Part shown: one piece after another, positions 1 to 6,345 of the stretch
How the letters are laid out: each line of letters opens with the position of its first letter
How positions within the stretch are numbered: position 1 is the first letter of the stretch
Source of the DNA: Enorma phocaeensis
GTDB lineage: Bacteria > Actinomycetota > Coriobacteriia > Coriobacteriales > Coriobacteriaceae
Assembly: GCF_016901575.1 (NCBI RefSeq)
Contig: NZ_JACJKQ010000016.1
Coordinates: 1-53,658, forward strand
Length of the DNA: 53,658 bases
Direction: 5' to 3'
Translations under genes and position numbers: made by a program
Notes under the pieces: generated by a model
Database searches by the model: none
The model's input: the letters and a program-made list of their open reading frames with translations, nothing else
What the model was told of the DNA's origin: nothing

Positions 1-19
1 AGATGTGTATAAGAGACAG
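1..19 (+). other. Tn5/Nextera mosaic-end adapter (not native DNA)
   Basis: The first 19 bases read AGATGTGTATAAGAGACAG, which is exactly the hyperactive Tn5 mosaic end used in tagmentation libraries. It sits at the very edge of the contig and interrupts the biotin-carrier gene that continues from the right. This is untrimmed adapter, not a biological transposon end. Confidence 0.97.
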
Positions 20-100
20 GGCCGGAGCCGGGGCCCCGATCTCCTCCATCTCCACAAGATACTGGGTCCCGTCGATTGAGATCTTGAATTTACGCAGCAT
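20..100 (-). CDS. Biotin/lipoyl carrier subunit of a decarboxylase, N-terminal fragment
   Basis: Only the first 27 codons are present, starting at the ATG whose complement lies at 98-100. The peptide begins MLRKFKISIDGTQYLVEMEE, followed by an Ala/Pro-rich segment. This is the usual start of gamma subunits of glutaconyl-, methylmalonyl- or oxaloacetate-decarboxylases, which carry biotin on a C-terminal Lys in an AMKM motif. That motif would lie beyond the adapter and cannot be seen. The start overlaps the 3' end of the upstream gene by 11 bases, so the two are translationally coupled. Pyruvate/acyl-CoA carboxylase carrier proteins are an alternative. Confidence 0.75.
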
Positions 101-479
101 GGGTGTTCTCCGTCACTTTCTTTCGATAGATGCGTTTTACGGTAAACGAGCTTTTATCAAGCGCCCCGGCTCCCAGGGCCGTAGCGATGCAGGCCACGCG
201 GGTGTATTCGGGGTTCGCCATGCTCACGCGGCGCAGCACCAGGTTGCTCTCGGTGTGCTCGCCGGCGGCGATGGCGGCGGCGATGATGCAGGCCACCTTG
301 TGCCCTTCGGGATCGACGGGGAGGTATGCGGGTAGTTCCTCCCAATCGGCAGCGGGGTAGCCGGGCGCGATCATCTCTACCTGCGGCGCCGAAGCGGTGC
401 GCGCGGGACCCGCCCGCCTGCTTCCACGTCGCCTTGCCATGCGCGAGAAGCGCTCGCGCAACCAGGAGCGAAATCCCAT
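90..479 (-). CDS. Small OadG/MmdD-like decarboxylase subunit
   Basis: This 129-residue basic protein has an Arg-rich N-terminus (about 1-30) and a Pro-rich linker. It then has two similar segments, VACIIAAAIAAGE (about 62-75) and VACIATALGAGA (about 95-106), the second followed by SFTVKRIYRKK. The Ala-rich helix plus a basic V-R/K-R-I tail is typical of the soluble C-terminal part of OadG/MmdD/GcdD small subunits of Na+-pumping biotin decarboxylases. No membrane helix is visible, unlike classical OadG. The ATG at 479 has a GAGAGG ribosome site, and the gene overlaps the biotin carrier by 11 bases. The family call rests on pattern and neighbour. Confidence 0.55.
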   Translation of the reverse strand: MGFRSWLRERFSRMARRRGSRRAGPARTASAPQVEMIAPGYPAADWEELPAYLPVDPEGHKVACIIAAAIAAGEHTESNLVLRRVSMANPEYTRVACIATALGAGALDKSSFTVKRIYRKKVTENTHAA

Positions 480-664
480 AGACCGTCCTCTCCCGCGCGC
501 ACGAGGGTGTCAATCGTTTGGTGAATGGGCGACACCCCGGGGGCGCGAATTACAGTAATGATGATTGTATAGAGAATTTGAAGATATGCGAAGGGGTGAA
601 AATCAATTAACGGACAGCTTGCCCGGCGTGAACAAAGGCATGCGTACATGGAGGGTTGGTGTCG

Positions 665-683
665 GTATGCAGCCTGTGCATAC
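665..683. promoter_or_regulatory. Perfect inverted repeat upstream of superoxide reductase
   Basis: GTATGCA and TGCATAC form 7-base arms around a 5-base loop, about 80 bases before the superoxide reductase start. A second, weaker dyad of TCCCCT and AGGGGA lies just downstream, around 693-711. Either could be an operator or a leader hairpin; no regulator can be named from sequence alone. The rest of 480-760 shows no gene. Confidence 0.35.
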
Positions 684-760
684 CCGGGATTATCCCCTAT
701 AGGCGAGGGGAATACTAAGCGGTACGCGAGTGGTTCACACGTATATCGAAAGGATATGAC

Positions 761-1123
761 ATGGCAACATTCTTTAAGGATTCAACCGGCAAGCTCTTCG
801 TCGCGCTCAGCGCCGATGCGGCGGCTCCCGAGGGCTTCGAGGCGCTCGAGGCCAACTCGGTCGACGCCGCGCAGGAGAAGCATGTGCCCGTGGTAGACGT
901 CCAGCGCGACGGGCACGTGATCCATGTAACGGTCGGCGAGGTCGAGCATCCCATGCTCGAGGAGCACTATATCGAGTGGATCGCGCTTGAGGCCGATGGA
1001 CGCCTCGAGGTGCATGACCTCAAGCCCGGGCAGACCCCTGCCACCTTCTTTGCCGGCGGCATGAAGTCCGGCACCGTCTACGCCTACTGCAACCTGCACG
1101 GCCTGTGGAAGAAGGCCTTCTAG
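761..1123 (+). CDS. Superoxide reductase (desulfoferrodoxin family) with Cys-free N-terminal domain
   Basis: The enzyme reduces superoxide to peroxide in the cytoplasm without making oxygen, a usual defence of anaerobes. All ligands of the catalytic Fe(His)4Cys centre are visible in 120 residues: His41 in EKHVPVV, His63 in HPM, His69 in HYIEW, and Cys110 plus His113 in the YCNLHGLWK motif. Residues 1-30 keep the length and position of the desulforedoxin domain but contain none of its four Cys residues, so centre I cannot form. The protein is therefore a one-iron enzyme with a relic N-terminal domain. The ATG at 761 follows AAAGGATATGAC. It stands alone between a minus-strand operon and the NadE-like gene. 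Confidence 0.92.
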   Translation: MATFFKDSTGKLFVALSADAAAPEGFEALEANSVDAAQEKHVPVVDVQRDGHVIHVTVGEVEHPMLEEHYIEWIALEADGRLEVHDLKPGQTPATFFAGGMKSGTVYAYCNLHGLWKKAF

Positions 1124-1241
1124 TCCGTCGCCCCGCGCGGCGCACGACGCTCGGCAGTGCGGTCTCGTTATCGACGTTTTACATCAAATCCGCAGCTCTA
1201 CGCACCGGGTGGCCCCCGGATGGAGTAAAGTGGAATGACGA

Positions 1242-1269
1242 GGGGTCGCCTTCGGGCGGCCCCTTTTCT
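1242..1269 (+). terminator. Intrinsic terminator between the SOR and nadE-like genes
   Basis: GGGG-t-CGCC, a TTCG loop, and GGCG-g-CCCC are followed directly by TTTTCT. It ends about 25 bases before the next start codon, so it could terminate the superoxide reductase mRNA or act as an attenuator in the leader of the next gene. Confidence 0.7.
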
Positions 1270-1294
1270 GAGGTAAGAAAGGAAGGTGGCTCGG

Positions 1295-3295
1295 GTGAAC
1301 ATCGCGCTCGCGCAGATCGATATGCGCCTTGGCGACATCGAGGGCATCTGCGCGCGGGTCGAGAGCCAGGCGGTACTCGCCAAGGAGAGAGGCGCCGACC
1401 TCTTGTGCGTTCCCGCGCCGCTGATGGCGGGAGTCGTGCCCGGAGGGCTCATCGAGGCGTCCAACTACGAGAACGACCTGGTGCGCAGCCTCGAGCGGCT
1501 GGCCGCCCGTCTGAAGGAGCTCGAGGTCGTGGCGCTCGTGCCCGCCGTGGTCTCCTATGGCGGAGCGCCGCTCTTCGAGGTGTTCGTGCTCGATCGCGGA
1601 CGGGCGGTCCCGGCGCGGACCATGCTGGCGCTTCGTCGCGAGCGGACCGGCGACGACCTTTGGGCGCCGCCGGTGTTCGACGTGGCGGGCGTGCGCGTCG
1701 CGGTGACCTTCGACGCCCTGCGCGACCTCGAGGAGCTGCCCCGAGGCTGCGACCTCATGGTGTACTTCCAGGCAAACGCCTTTGACGTTCACGACGAGGC
1801 GTCGAGCGCCGTGGCATCGGTTGCCGACGGGCATTTTCGTCGCGAGGTGGCGCGGGCGGGGCTTTGGCTTGCATGCATGGCGCCCGTGGGCGCCTTTGAC
1901 GACGCGGTGTACACCGGCGGATCGTTTGTGATGGACGACGCCGGGCGCGTGGTCGCCCAGGCCCCGTGCTTCGAGGAGTCCCTGCTCGTCCAAGAGGTGC
2001 GCCGCGGCATGCAGCTGCCCTGCATCGAGCAGCACGAGCTGCCGCAGTACCGGCGTGAGGAATGGCTGTGGGAGGCGCTCGTGATAGCGGTTCGCGACAC
2101 GGCGCTCGCCCGCGGGAGCCGTCGCGCGGCCCTGCTGCTCTCGGGAGACCTTCAGTCGTCGCTTGCGGCGGCGCTCTGCGTCGACGCGCTGGGGCCTCGT
2201 AACGTGGTGGGGCTTGTGGTCGAGCGCTCCGAGGTGTATACGCCGTCGCAGGAGGTCGCCGAGCGCGAGCGCATGGAACTCGTCCGCACCCTCGCGTCGA
2301 ACCTCAACATCCGCCTCGTCGAGCACGAGGCGCCCGAGGTCTCCGCCATCGTCGACCGCGTCCCCACGTTTGCCGAGGGCCCTCAGCTGCGCGAGCAGGC
2401 GGAGGGCATGCTCTTGCGCGACCTCGCGCGGATAGAGCACGCGGTGCCGGTGAGCTCCATCACGAAGACCGACGCCGCGCTTTCGGCTCCGGCCCTCGCG
2501 GCCTCGTTCCAGGGGGTGATGGCTCCCTTCGGCGACGTATACCTCTCGGCGCTCGAGTTCCTGGCGCGCATGCGCAACGGCGCCGGGACGGCGGTGCCCA
2601 CGCGTCTGGTGACATTGAACGCGGTGGAGCGCTCCCTCTCCGAGGCGCTTGCGCGCGCCATGCGCGACGACTGGGAGAAGACCGACTGGGCAGACCATAT
2701 CGCCCGGGTGCTGGCCAAGCTCGAGCCGAGCCAGGTCGACGGCATCCTCGAGGCGCACGTGGACCGAAACCTCCCGTTCGAGGAGCTTCCGACGATCGAC
2801 GCCAACCGCGAGGCGGCTGCCTTGCTGTTGGTTCTGGTGAGGCACGGCGAGTATGCGCGGCGCATGCTGCCCGAGTGCCCCATCGTCTCGGGCCGCTCGT
2901 TCTCCGAGCGCATGTGGCCCGCGTCGCTCGCGTGGTCCGACCTGGGGCGACACGGCGAGGAGCATCGCGGCGTCGCAGAGCTCGCGCGAGAGGAGCTCGA
3001 CCGGGCGGAGCAGCGGGGAGACGAGTACGGCGAGCGGGTCCGCGGAGAGGTCATGGGACTTATCGGCGGCTTGCTGGGCATCACGCCCGAGCAGCTCGAG
3101 CATCTGCAGTCCGAGGAGGGGCAGCGCAAGATTCGCGAGAACCTGCAGCGCTTCGAGGGACAGGTTCAGGAAGCGATCAGCCGCATGATCGAGAGCTCTT
3201 CCCAGGAGGGGCCCTCTGACGAGCACGTCGTCGGGCCCATGGGGCCCGGCCCTGTCCATCCGGACCGCAATTTCCCCTTTTTCTCGCAGAACTAG
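1295..3295 (+). CDS. NadE-like protein (nitrilase + NAD synthetase fold), catalytically degenerate
   Basis: This 666-residue protein has the layout of glutamine-dependent NAD+ synthetase: a nitrilase-like amidase domain (about 1-245) and a PP-loop NAD synthetase domain (about 265-550), then an acidic, glutamine-rich extension (about 560-666). Active-site positions are changed. The amidase Glu is Ala41 (context VPAPLMAG), the ICED cysteine region reads TFDA (Phe139), and the PP-loop SGGxDSS reads SGDLQSS at 283-289. The segment ITKTDAALS still resembles the NKTE region, so descent from NadE is clear. Activity as an NAD synthetase is unlikely; a scaffolding or regulatory role is a guess. GTG 1295 is preferred to GTG 1286 because AGGAAG ends at 1285. 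A true nadE should exist elsewhere. Confidence 0.75.
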   Translation: MNIALAQIDMRLGDIEGICARVESQAVLAKERGADLLCVPAPLMAGVVPGGLIEASNYENDLVRSLERLAARLKELEVVALVPAVVSYGGAPLFEVFVLDRGRAVPARTMLALRRERTGDDLWAPPVFDVAGVRVAVTFDALRDLEELPRGCDLMVYFQANAFDVHDEASSAVASVADGHFRREVARAGLWLACMAPVGAFDDAVYTGGSFVMDDAGRVVAQAPCFEESLLVQEVRRGMQLPCIEQHELPQYRREEWLWEALVIAVRDTALARGSRRAALLLSGDLQSSLAAALCVDALGPRNVVGLVVERSEVYTPSQEVAERERMELVRTLASNLNIRLVEHEAPEVSAIVDRVPTFAEGPQLREQAEGMLLRDLARIEHAVPVSSITKTDAALSAPALAASFQGVMAPFGDVYLSALEFLARMRNGAGTAVPTRLVTLNAVERSLSEALARAMRDDWEKTDWADHIARVLAKLEPSQVDGILEAHVDRNLPFEELPTIDANREAAALLLVLVRHGEYARRMLPECPIVSGRSFSERMWPASLAWSDLGRHGEEHRGVAELAREELDRAEQRGDEYGERVRGEVMGLIGGLLGITPEQLEHLQSEEGQRKIRENLQRFEGQVQEAISRMIESSSQEGPSDEHVVGPMGPGPVHPDRNFPFFSQN

Positions 3296-3316
3296 TCGCG
3301 ACGGCGGCCGTCATGC

Positions 3317-3335
3317 TATAGTAGAACAAGTGTTC
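3317..3335 (+). promoter_or_regulatory. ruvCAB promoter -10 and LexA (SOS) box
   Basis: TATAGT at 3317-3322 is a good -10, and GAAC-AAGT-GTTC at 3324-3335 follows at once. The latter matches the Gram-positive/actinobacterial LexA consensus GAAC-R-N-R-Y-GTTC at every fixed position. It lies 47 bases before the ruvC start, where bound LexA would block the transcription start. The -35 is weak. Confidence 0.75.
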
Positions 3336-3381
3336 GAATTGCGTGGAGGCCGCCGCGCCCTTGTGTGGAGGGAGGGCTAGC

Positions 3382-3906
3382 ATGATCATCTTGGGGCTCG
3401 ACCCCGGCTTGGCGAATACCGGCTGGGGCATTGTGGAGGAGCGTCGGGGAGACTGCCGCTGCCGGGCATACGGGTGCATCCACACCACCACCGACCAGGA
3501 GCTCGCCCCTCGCCTCCGTCATATCGTCGACGAGCTTGCCGAGGTCGCGCGCCGCTATCACCCCGATGCCGCAGCCATCGAGAGCATCTTCTTTGGCGCC
3601 AATACCCGCTCCGCCATACCGACGGCCCACGCCCGCGGCGCCGCCCTGGTCGCCTGCTCGCTCGCAGGGCTCGAAGTGGGGGAATATACGCCTATGCAGA
3701 TCAAGCAGGACGTGGTGGGCACCGGCGCGGCCGATAAGCGTCAGGTTATATATATGGTGCGAAACCTCTTGCGCCTCGATCACGATCCAAGGCCGGACCA
3801 TGCGGCAGACGCCCTCGCCTGCGCGATCTGCCATGCTCACCGCTGCGCCACGGCAGAGCTCACCCACGGTCGTTACGTACAAGAGAAAGGGAACCCCTAC
3901 TCATGA
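3382..3906 (+). CDS. ruvC: Holliday junction resolvase RuvC
   Basis: RuvC is a dimeric endonuclease that cuts Holliday junctions after RuvAB branch migration. The 174-residue product starts MIILGLDPGLANTGWG with catalytic Asp7. It has Glu67 in IESIFF, and a C-terminal DHAADAL segment (about 139-145) that supplies the last acidic/His residues. Length is normal for the family. The ATG at 3382 is chosen over an upstream GTG because GGAGGGAGGG lies just before it and the LDPG motif starts at residue 6. It overlaps ruvA by ATGA. The promoter carries an SOS box, so the operon is probably induced by DNA damage. Confidence 0.97.
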   Translation: MIILGLDPGLANTGWGIVEERRGDCRCRAYGCIHTTTDQELAPRLRHIVDELAEVARRYHPDAAAIESIFFGANTRSAIPTAHARGAALVACSLAGLEVGEYTPMQIKQDVVGTGAADKRQVIYMVRNLLRLDHDPRPDHAADALACAICHAHRCATAELTHGRYVQEKGNPYS

Positions 3907-4520
3907 TCGCTCAGTTGCGTGGAACACTGATAGAGGCAACCATGTCTGCCGCGGTGATAGACGTCGGGGGCGTGGGGTACGAGGTCGGCATCTCCGCCAC
4001 GACGGCGGCCGGACTGCCTCCCGCGGGAGACGAGGTGCGCCTCTACACGCGCATGCGCATCTCCAACGACGCCGTCGCGCTGTTCGGCTTTCTCACCGCA
4101 TCCGAGCGCATGGTGTTCGACCGCCTCATCTCGGTATCGAGCGTGGGCCCGCGGCTGGCGCTGTCGGTGCTCTCGAAGTTCTCGGTCGAGCAACTGTATA
4201 CCGTCGTGCTCTCCGAGGACGCCAAGGCCATGGCAACGGTGCCCGGCGTGGGGAAAAAGACCGCGCAGCGCCTCATCCTCGAGCTCAAGGGAACCTTTGC
4301 AAAGGAGCGCGGCCTCGTGGGGGCCGACCTCCCCGCCGCAGGGCAGCTTCCCATAGGCGCTCCCGACCGGGGCGTGCTCGAAGACGCGCGCGAGGCCCTG
4401 CTTTCCATGGGCTTCAGCCCGCAGGAGACCGACCTTGCGCTTGAGGGGTATGATGGCCGTGACATGAGGGTCGAGGACGTCCTCGCCGCAGCCCTCAAGC
4501 GACTGGGAATGGGTGCATGA
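3903..4520 (+). CDS. ruvA: Holliday junction branch migration protein RuvA
   Basis: RuvA binds four-way junctions as a tetramer and loads the RuvB motor. The 205-residue protein starts [12 protein letters not shown], with the N-terminal OB fold (about 1-65). Helix-hairpin-helix segments follow, including [14 protein letters not shown] and [18 protein letters not shown] (roughly 75-135). A linker leads to the C-terminal three-helix domain that contacts RuvB (about 155-205, ending LAAALKRLG). The start overlaps the ruvC stop, and the stop overlaps the ruvB start (ATGA), so translation is coupled through the operon. Confidence 0.97.
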   Translation: MIAQLRGTLIEATMSAAVIDVGGVGYEVGISATTAAGLPPAGDEVRLYTRMRISNDAVALFGFLTASERMVFDRLISVSSVGPRLALSVLSKFSVEQLYTVVLSEDAKAMATVPGVGKKTAQRLILELKGTFAKERGLVGADLPAAGQLPIGAPDRGVLEDAREALLSMGFSPQETDLALEGYDGRDMRVEDVLAAALKRLGMGA

Positions 4521-5599
4521 TGTGGGAAGCCGATGACTCGCGTGACCTGTGGGACGACGTGCCGCAGCGTTCCGCCGGCGCCGCGCAGGGCGTTCGCGGC
4601 GATCGCTTCGTGACGGGCAGCCTCACGAGCGACGACTTGGACGTCGAGCGCTCCTTGCGCCCACAGAAGCTCGACGACTACTGCGGACAGGACCATATCA
4701 AGGAGAGCCTGCGGATCTTGATCGAGGCGGCGCAGAGCCGCGGCGAATGCTTGGACCATGTGATCTTCTCGGGCCCTCCGGGACTGGGCAAGACCACGTT
4801 GGCGACGGTGGTCGCCAACGAGCTGGGGTCGCAGATCAAGACGACCTCCGGCCCCGCCATCGCCCGCACGGGGGACCTCGCCGCGATCCTGACCAATCTT
4901 CAGCCTGGAGACGTGCTCTTCATCGACGAGATCCATCGCCTCAATCATTCGGTCGAAGAGGTGCTCTATCCTGCGATGGAGGACTTCGCGCTCGACATCG
5001 TGATCGGAAAGGGGCCGGCGGCGCGCTCCATCCGCCTGGAGATCCCGCACTTCACGCTCGTCGGGGCGACCACGCGCTCGGGCATGCTCACAGGGCCGCT
5101 GCGCGACCGCTTCGGCATCTCGTTCAGGCTCGATTATTATTCGGTGCGCGACCTCGCGCAGATCGTGGTGCGTTCGGCGACCATCCTCAACGTGGCGATC
5201 GACCAGGATTCTGCCGAAGAGATCGCCTCGCGCTCGCGCGGCACGCCGCGTCTGGCCAACCGTCTGCTCAAACGTGTCCGGGACTATGCCCAGGTGCGTG
5301 GCGGGGGAGACATCGACCTGCCCATCACGCGCGAGGCGCTCGAGTTCTTCGAGATCGACGAGCTGGGCTTGGACTGGATGGACATCCGGATCTTGGAGAC
5401 GCTTGCGCGCACCTTCCGGGGTCGCGCGGTGGGTCTCTCGACGCTTGCGAGCGCCGTTGGCGAGGACCCCGCGACGCTCGAGGACGTCTATGAGCCCTAC
5501 CTGCTCCAGCGCGGTCTCATGGTGCGCACCAAGCATGGCCGCATGGCGACGCTAGCCGCCTATGACCATCTCGGCATGGAGCCTCCTGCAAACCTGTAG
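4517..5599 (+). CDS. ruvB: Holliday junction helicase motor RuvB
   Basis: RuvB is the hexameric AAA+ ATPase that drives branch migration with RuvA. In the 360-residue protein the Walker [10 protein letters not shown] lies at 86-94 and Walker B is FIDEIHRL. A sensor region GATTRSG and the arginine finger context LRDRFGI are visible. The winged-helix C-terminal domain covers about 285-355, with [15 protein letters not shown]. The N-terminal 35 residues before [14 protein letters not shown] are an acidic, variable extension common in actinobacteria. It is the last gene of the SOS operon and is followed by a long hairpin at 5629-5670. Confidence 0.97.
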   Translation: MMWEADDSRDLWDDVPQRSAGAAQGVRGDRFVTGSLTSDDLDVERSLRPQKLDDYCGQDHIKESLRILIEAAQSRGECLDHVIFSGPPGLGKTTLATVVANELGSQIKTTSGPAIARTGDLAAILTNLQPGDVLFIDEIHRLNHSVEEVLYPAMEDFALDIVIGKGPAARSIRLEIPHFTLVGATTRSGMLTGPLRDRFGISFRLDYYSVRDLAQIVVRSATILNVAIDQDSAEEIASRSRGTPRLANRLLKRVRDYAQVRGGGDIDLPITREALEFFEIDELGLDWMDIRILETLARTFRGRAVGLSTLASAVGEDPATLEDVYEPYLLQRGLMVRTKHGRMATLAAYDHLGMEPPANL

Positions 5600-5628
5600 C
5601 GGCTCTCGCGCCCGCCGCATGACGTCAG

Positions 5629-5670
5629 GCAAAAGGGCCTGCCCCGCATGTGCGGGACAGGCCCTTTTGC
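5629..5670. terminator. Long bidirectional terminator after ruvB
   Basis: GCAAAAGGGCCTG pairs perfectly with CAGGCCCTTTTGC. An inner CCCGCA/TGCGGG stem continues after a single mismatch and leaves almost no loop. The A-run on the left and T-run on the right let it work for both ruvCAB (plus) and the DUF2442 gene (minus). Confidence 0.9.
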
Positions 5671-5684
5671 GCTGCGATGGATGC

Positions 5685-5879
5685 TCAGGGTGCAACGCAG
5701 TTCTCATAAAGCTCTTCCGGTGCTATATCGACTCCACATTGCCAAACTGCTGTGAAGCCATCTGAGCGAACTGCGGCAAACTCTGAAGGGTTGGAGAGCT
5801 TGGCGAACACGCCCTTTCCAATAAGCGGTGACATGTCATATATTCCGTGGCGCCCATCTTGGAACTCAAGGTAGAGCAT
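5685..5879 (-). CDS. DUF2442 domain protein
   Basis: The 64-residue protein has the DUF2442 pattern throughout: LEFQDGRHGIYDMSPLIGKG, then VFAKLSNPSEFAAVR, then a G-T/A-VW segment and a final APEELYEN. Members are small single-domain proteins, often beside toxin-antitoxin DUF4160 genes, and their function is not established. No DUF4160 partner is present here. The first beta-strand is shorter than usual, and no better in-frame start is visible upstream, so the start is uncertain. It lies 23 bases downstream of the cold-shock gene on the same strand and may be read from the same promoter. Confidence 0.8.
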   Translation of the reverse strand: MLYLEFQDGRHGIYDMSPLIGKGVFAKLSNPSEFAAVRSDGFTAVWQCGVDIAPEELYENCVAP

Positions 5880-5902
5880 ACCCCGTCTGACATGGCGGCC
5901 CT

Positions 5903-6130
5903 TTATCCAACCTTGCGCACGTTGAGAGCCTGGGTCTCTCCAGGCTTCTTGCCGGGGCCCACCTCGAACTCTACGCGGTCGCCTTCATCAAGCGACTTGT
6001 AGCCGTCCATCTGGATTGCGCTGAAGTGCACGAACACGTCGGAGTGCGAGCCCTCGACAGGGGAGTCGGGGGTAATGAAGCCATAGCCCTTCTCCTTGAA
6101 GAAGGACTTCTTTACCGTTCCGGTTGCCAT
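5903..6130 (-). CDS. Cold-shock domain protein (Csp family)
   Basis: This small cytoplasmic RNA/ssDNA-binding protein has 75 residues and forms a single cold-shock OB fold. The RNP1-like KGYGFITPD and RNP2-like DVFVHFSAI are both intact, separated by an insertion VEGSHS. The ATG at 6130 gives the standard [15 protein letters not shown] start and is preceded by GAAAGGTCGATGT; a longer reading from 6202 lacks a ribosome site. The 215-base gap to the divergent dipeptidase gene (6131-6345) would hold both promoters and a long csp leader, but I cannot assign a clear -35/-10 pair. Confidence 0.93.
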   Translation of the reverse strand: MATGTVKKSFFKEKGYGFITPDSPVEGSHSDVFVHFSAIQMDGYKSLDEGDRVEFEVGPGKKPGETQALNVRKVG

Positions 6131-6345
6131 ACATCGACCTTTCGTTCGGTACCCACATGGGCGTTTGGCGCATGTCGCGGTCGCGGCATACTGGTTGAGC
6201 ATGGTACCCCTAAGAGCACTCTCTCATGCGGGCTATCAACATATAAAAACAATTGGTTTCAGGCGAACATCCTCGCGTCGCGTCGAGACGTCCCGCGCGT
6301 GCTACCCTGTGGAAGGCATGACACCTAATCGCAGGGAGGAACTCC

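Noticed and set aside
1-335. Plus-strand protein starting at the left edge (M-C-I-R-D-R...)
   Set aside because: It begins within the sequencing adapter and runs opposite the decarboxylase genes.
1220-1242. MraZ-like GTGGA repeats (TGGAGTAAAGTGGAATG)
   Set aside because: Only two imperfect units and no mraZ or division gene follows.
1184-3259. A 691-codon open frame on the minus strand opposite the NadE-like gene
   Set aside because: Its composition (His, Arg and Leu runs) is that of an antisense shadow. The plus-strand frame shows clear family motifs.
6205-6235. CIRCE-like half site (GAGCACTC) in the csp upstream region
   Set aside because: There is no second arm at the required spacing, and no chaperone gene is present.
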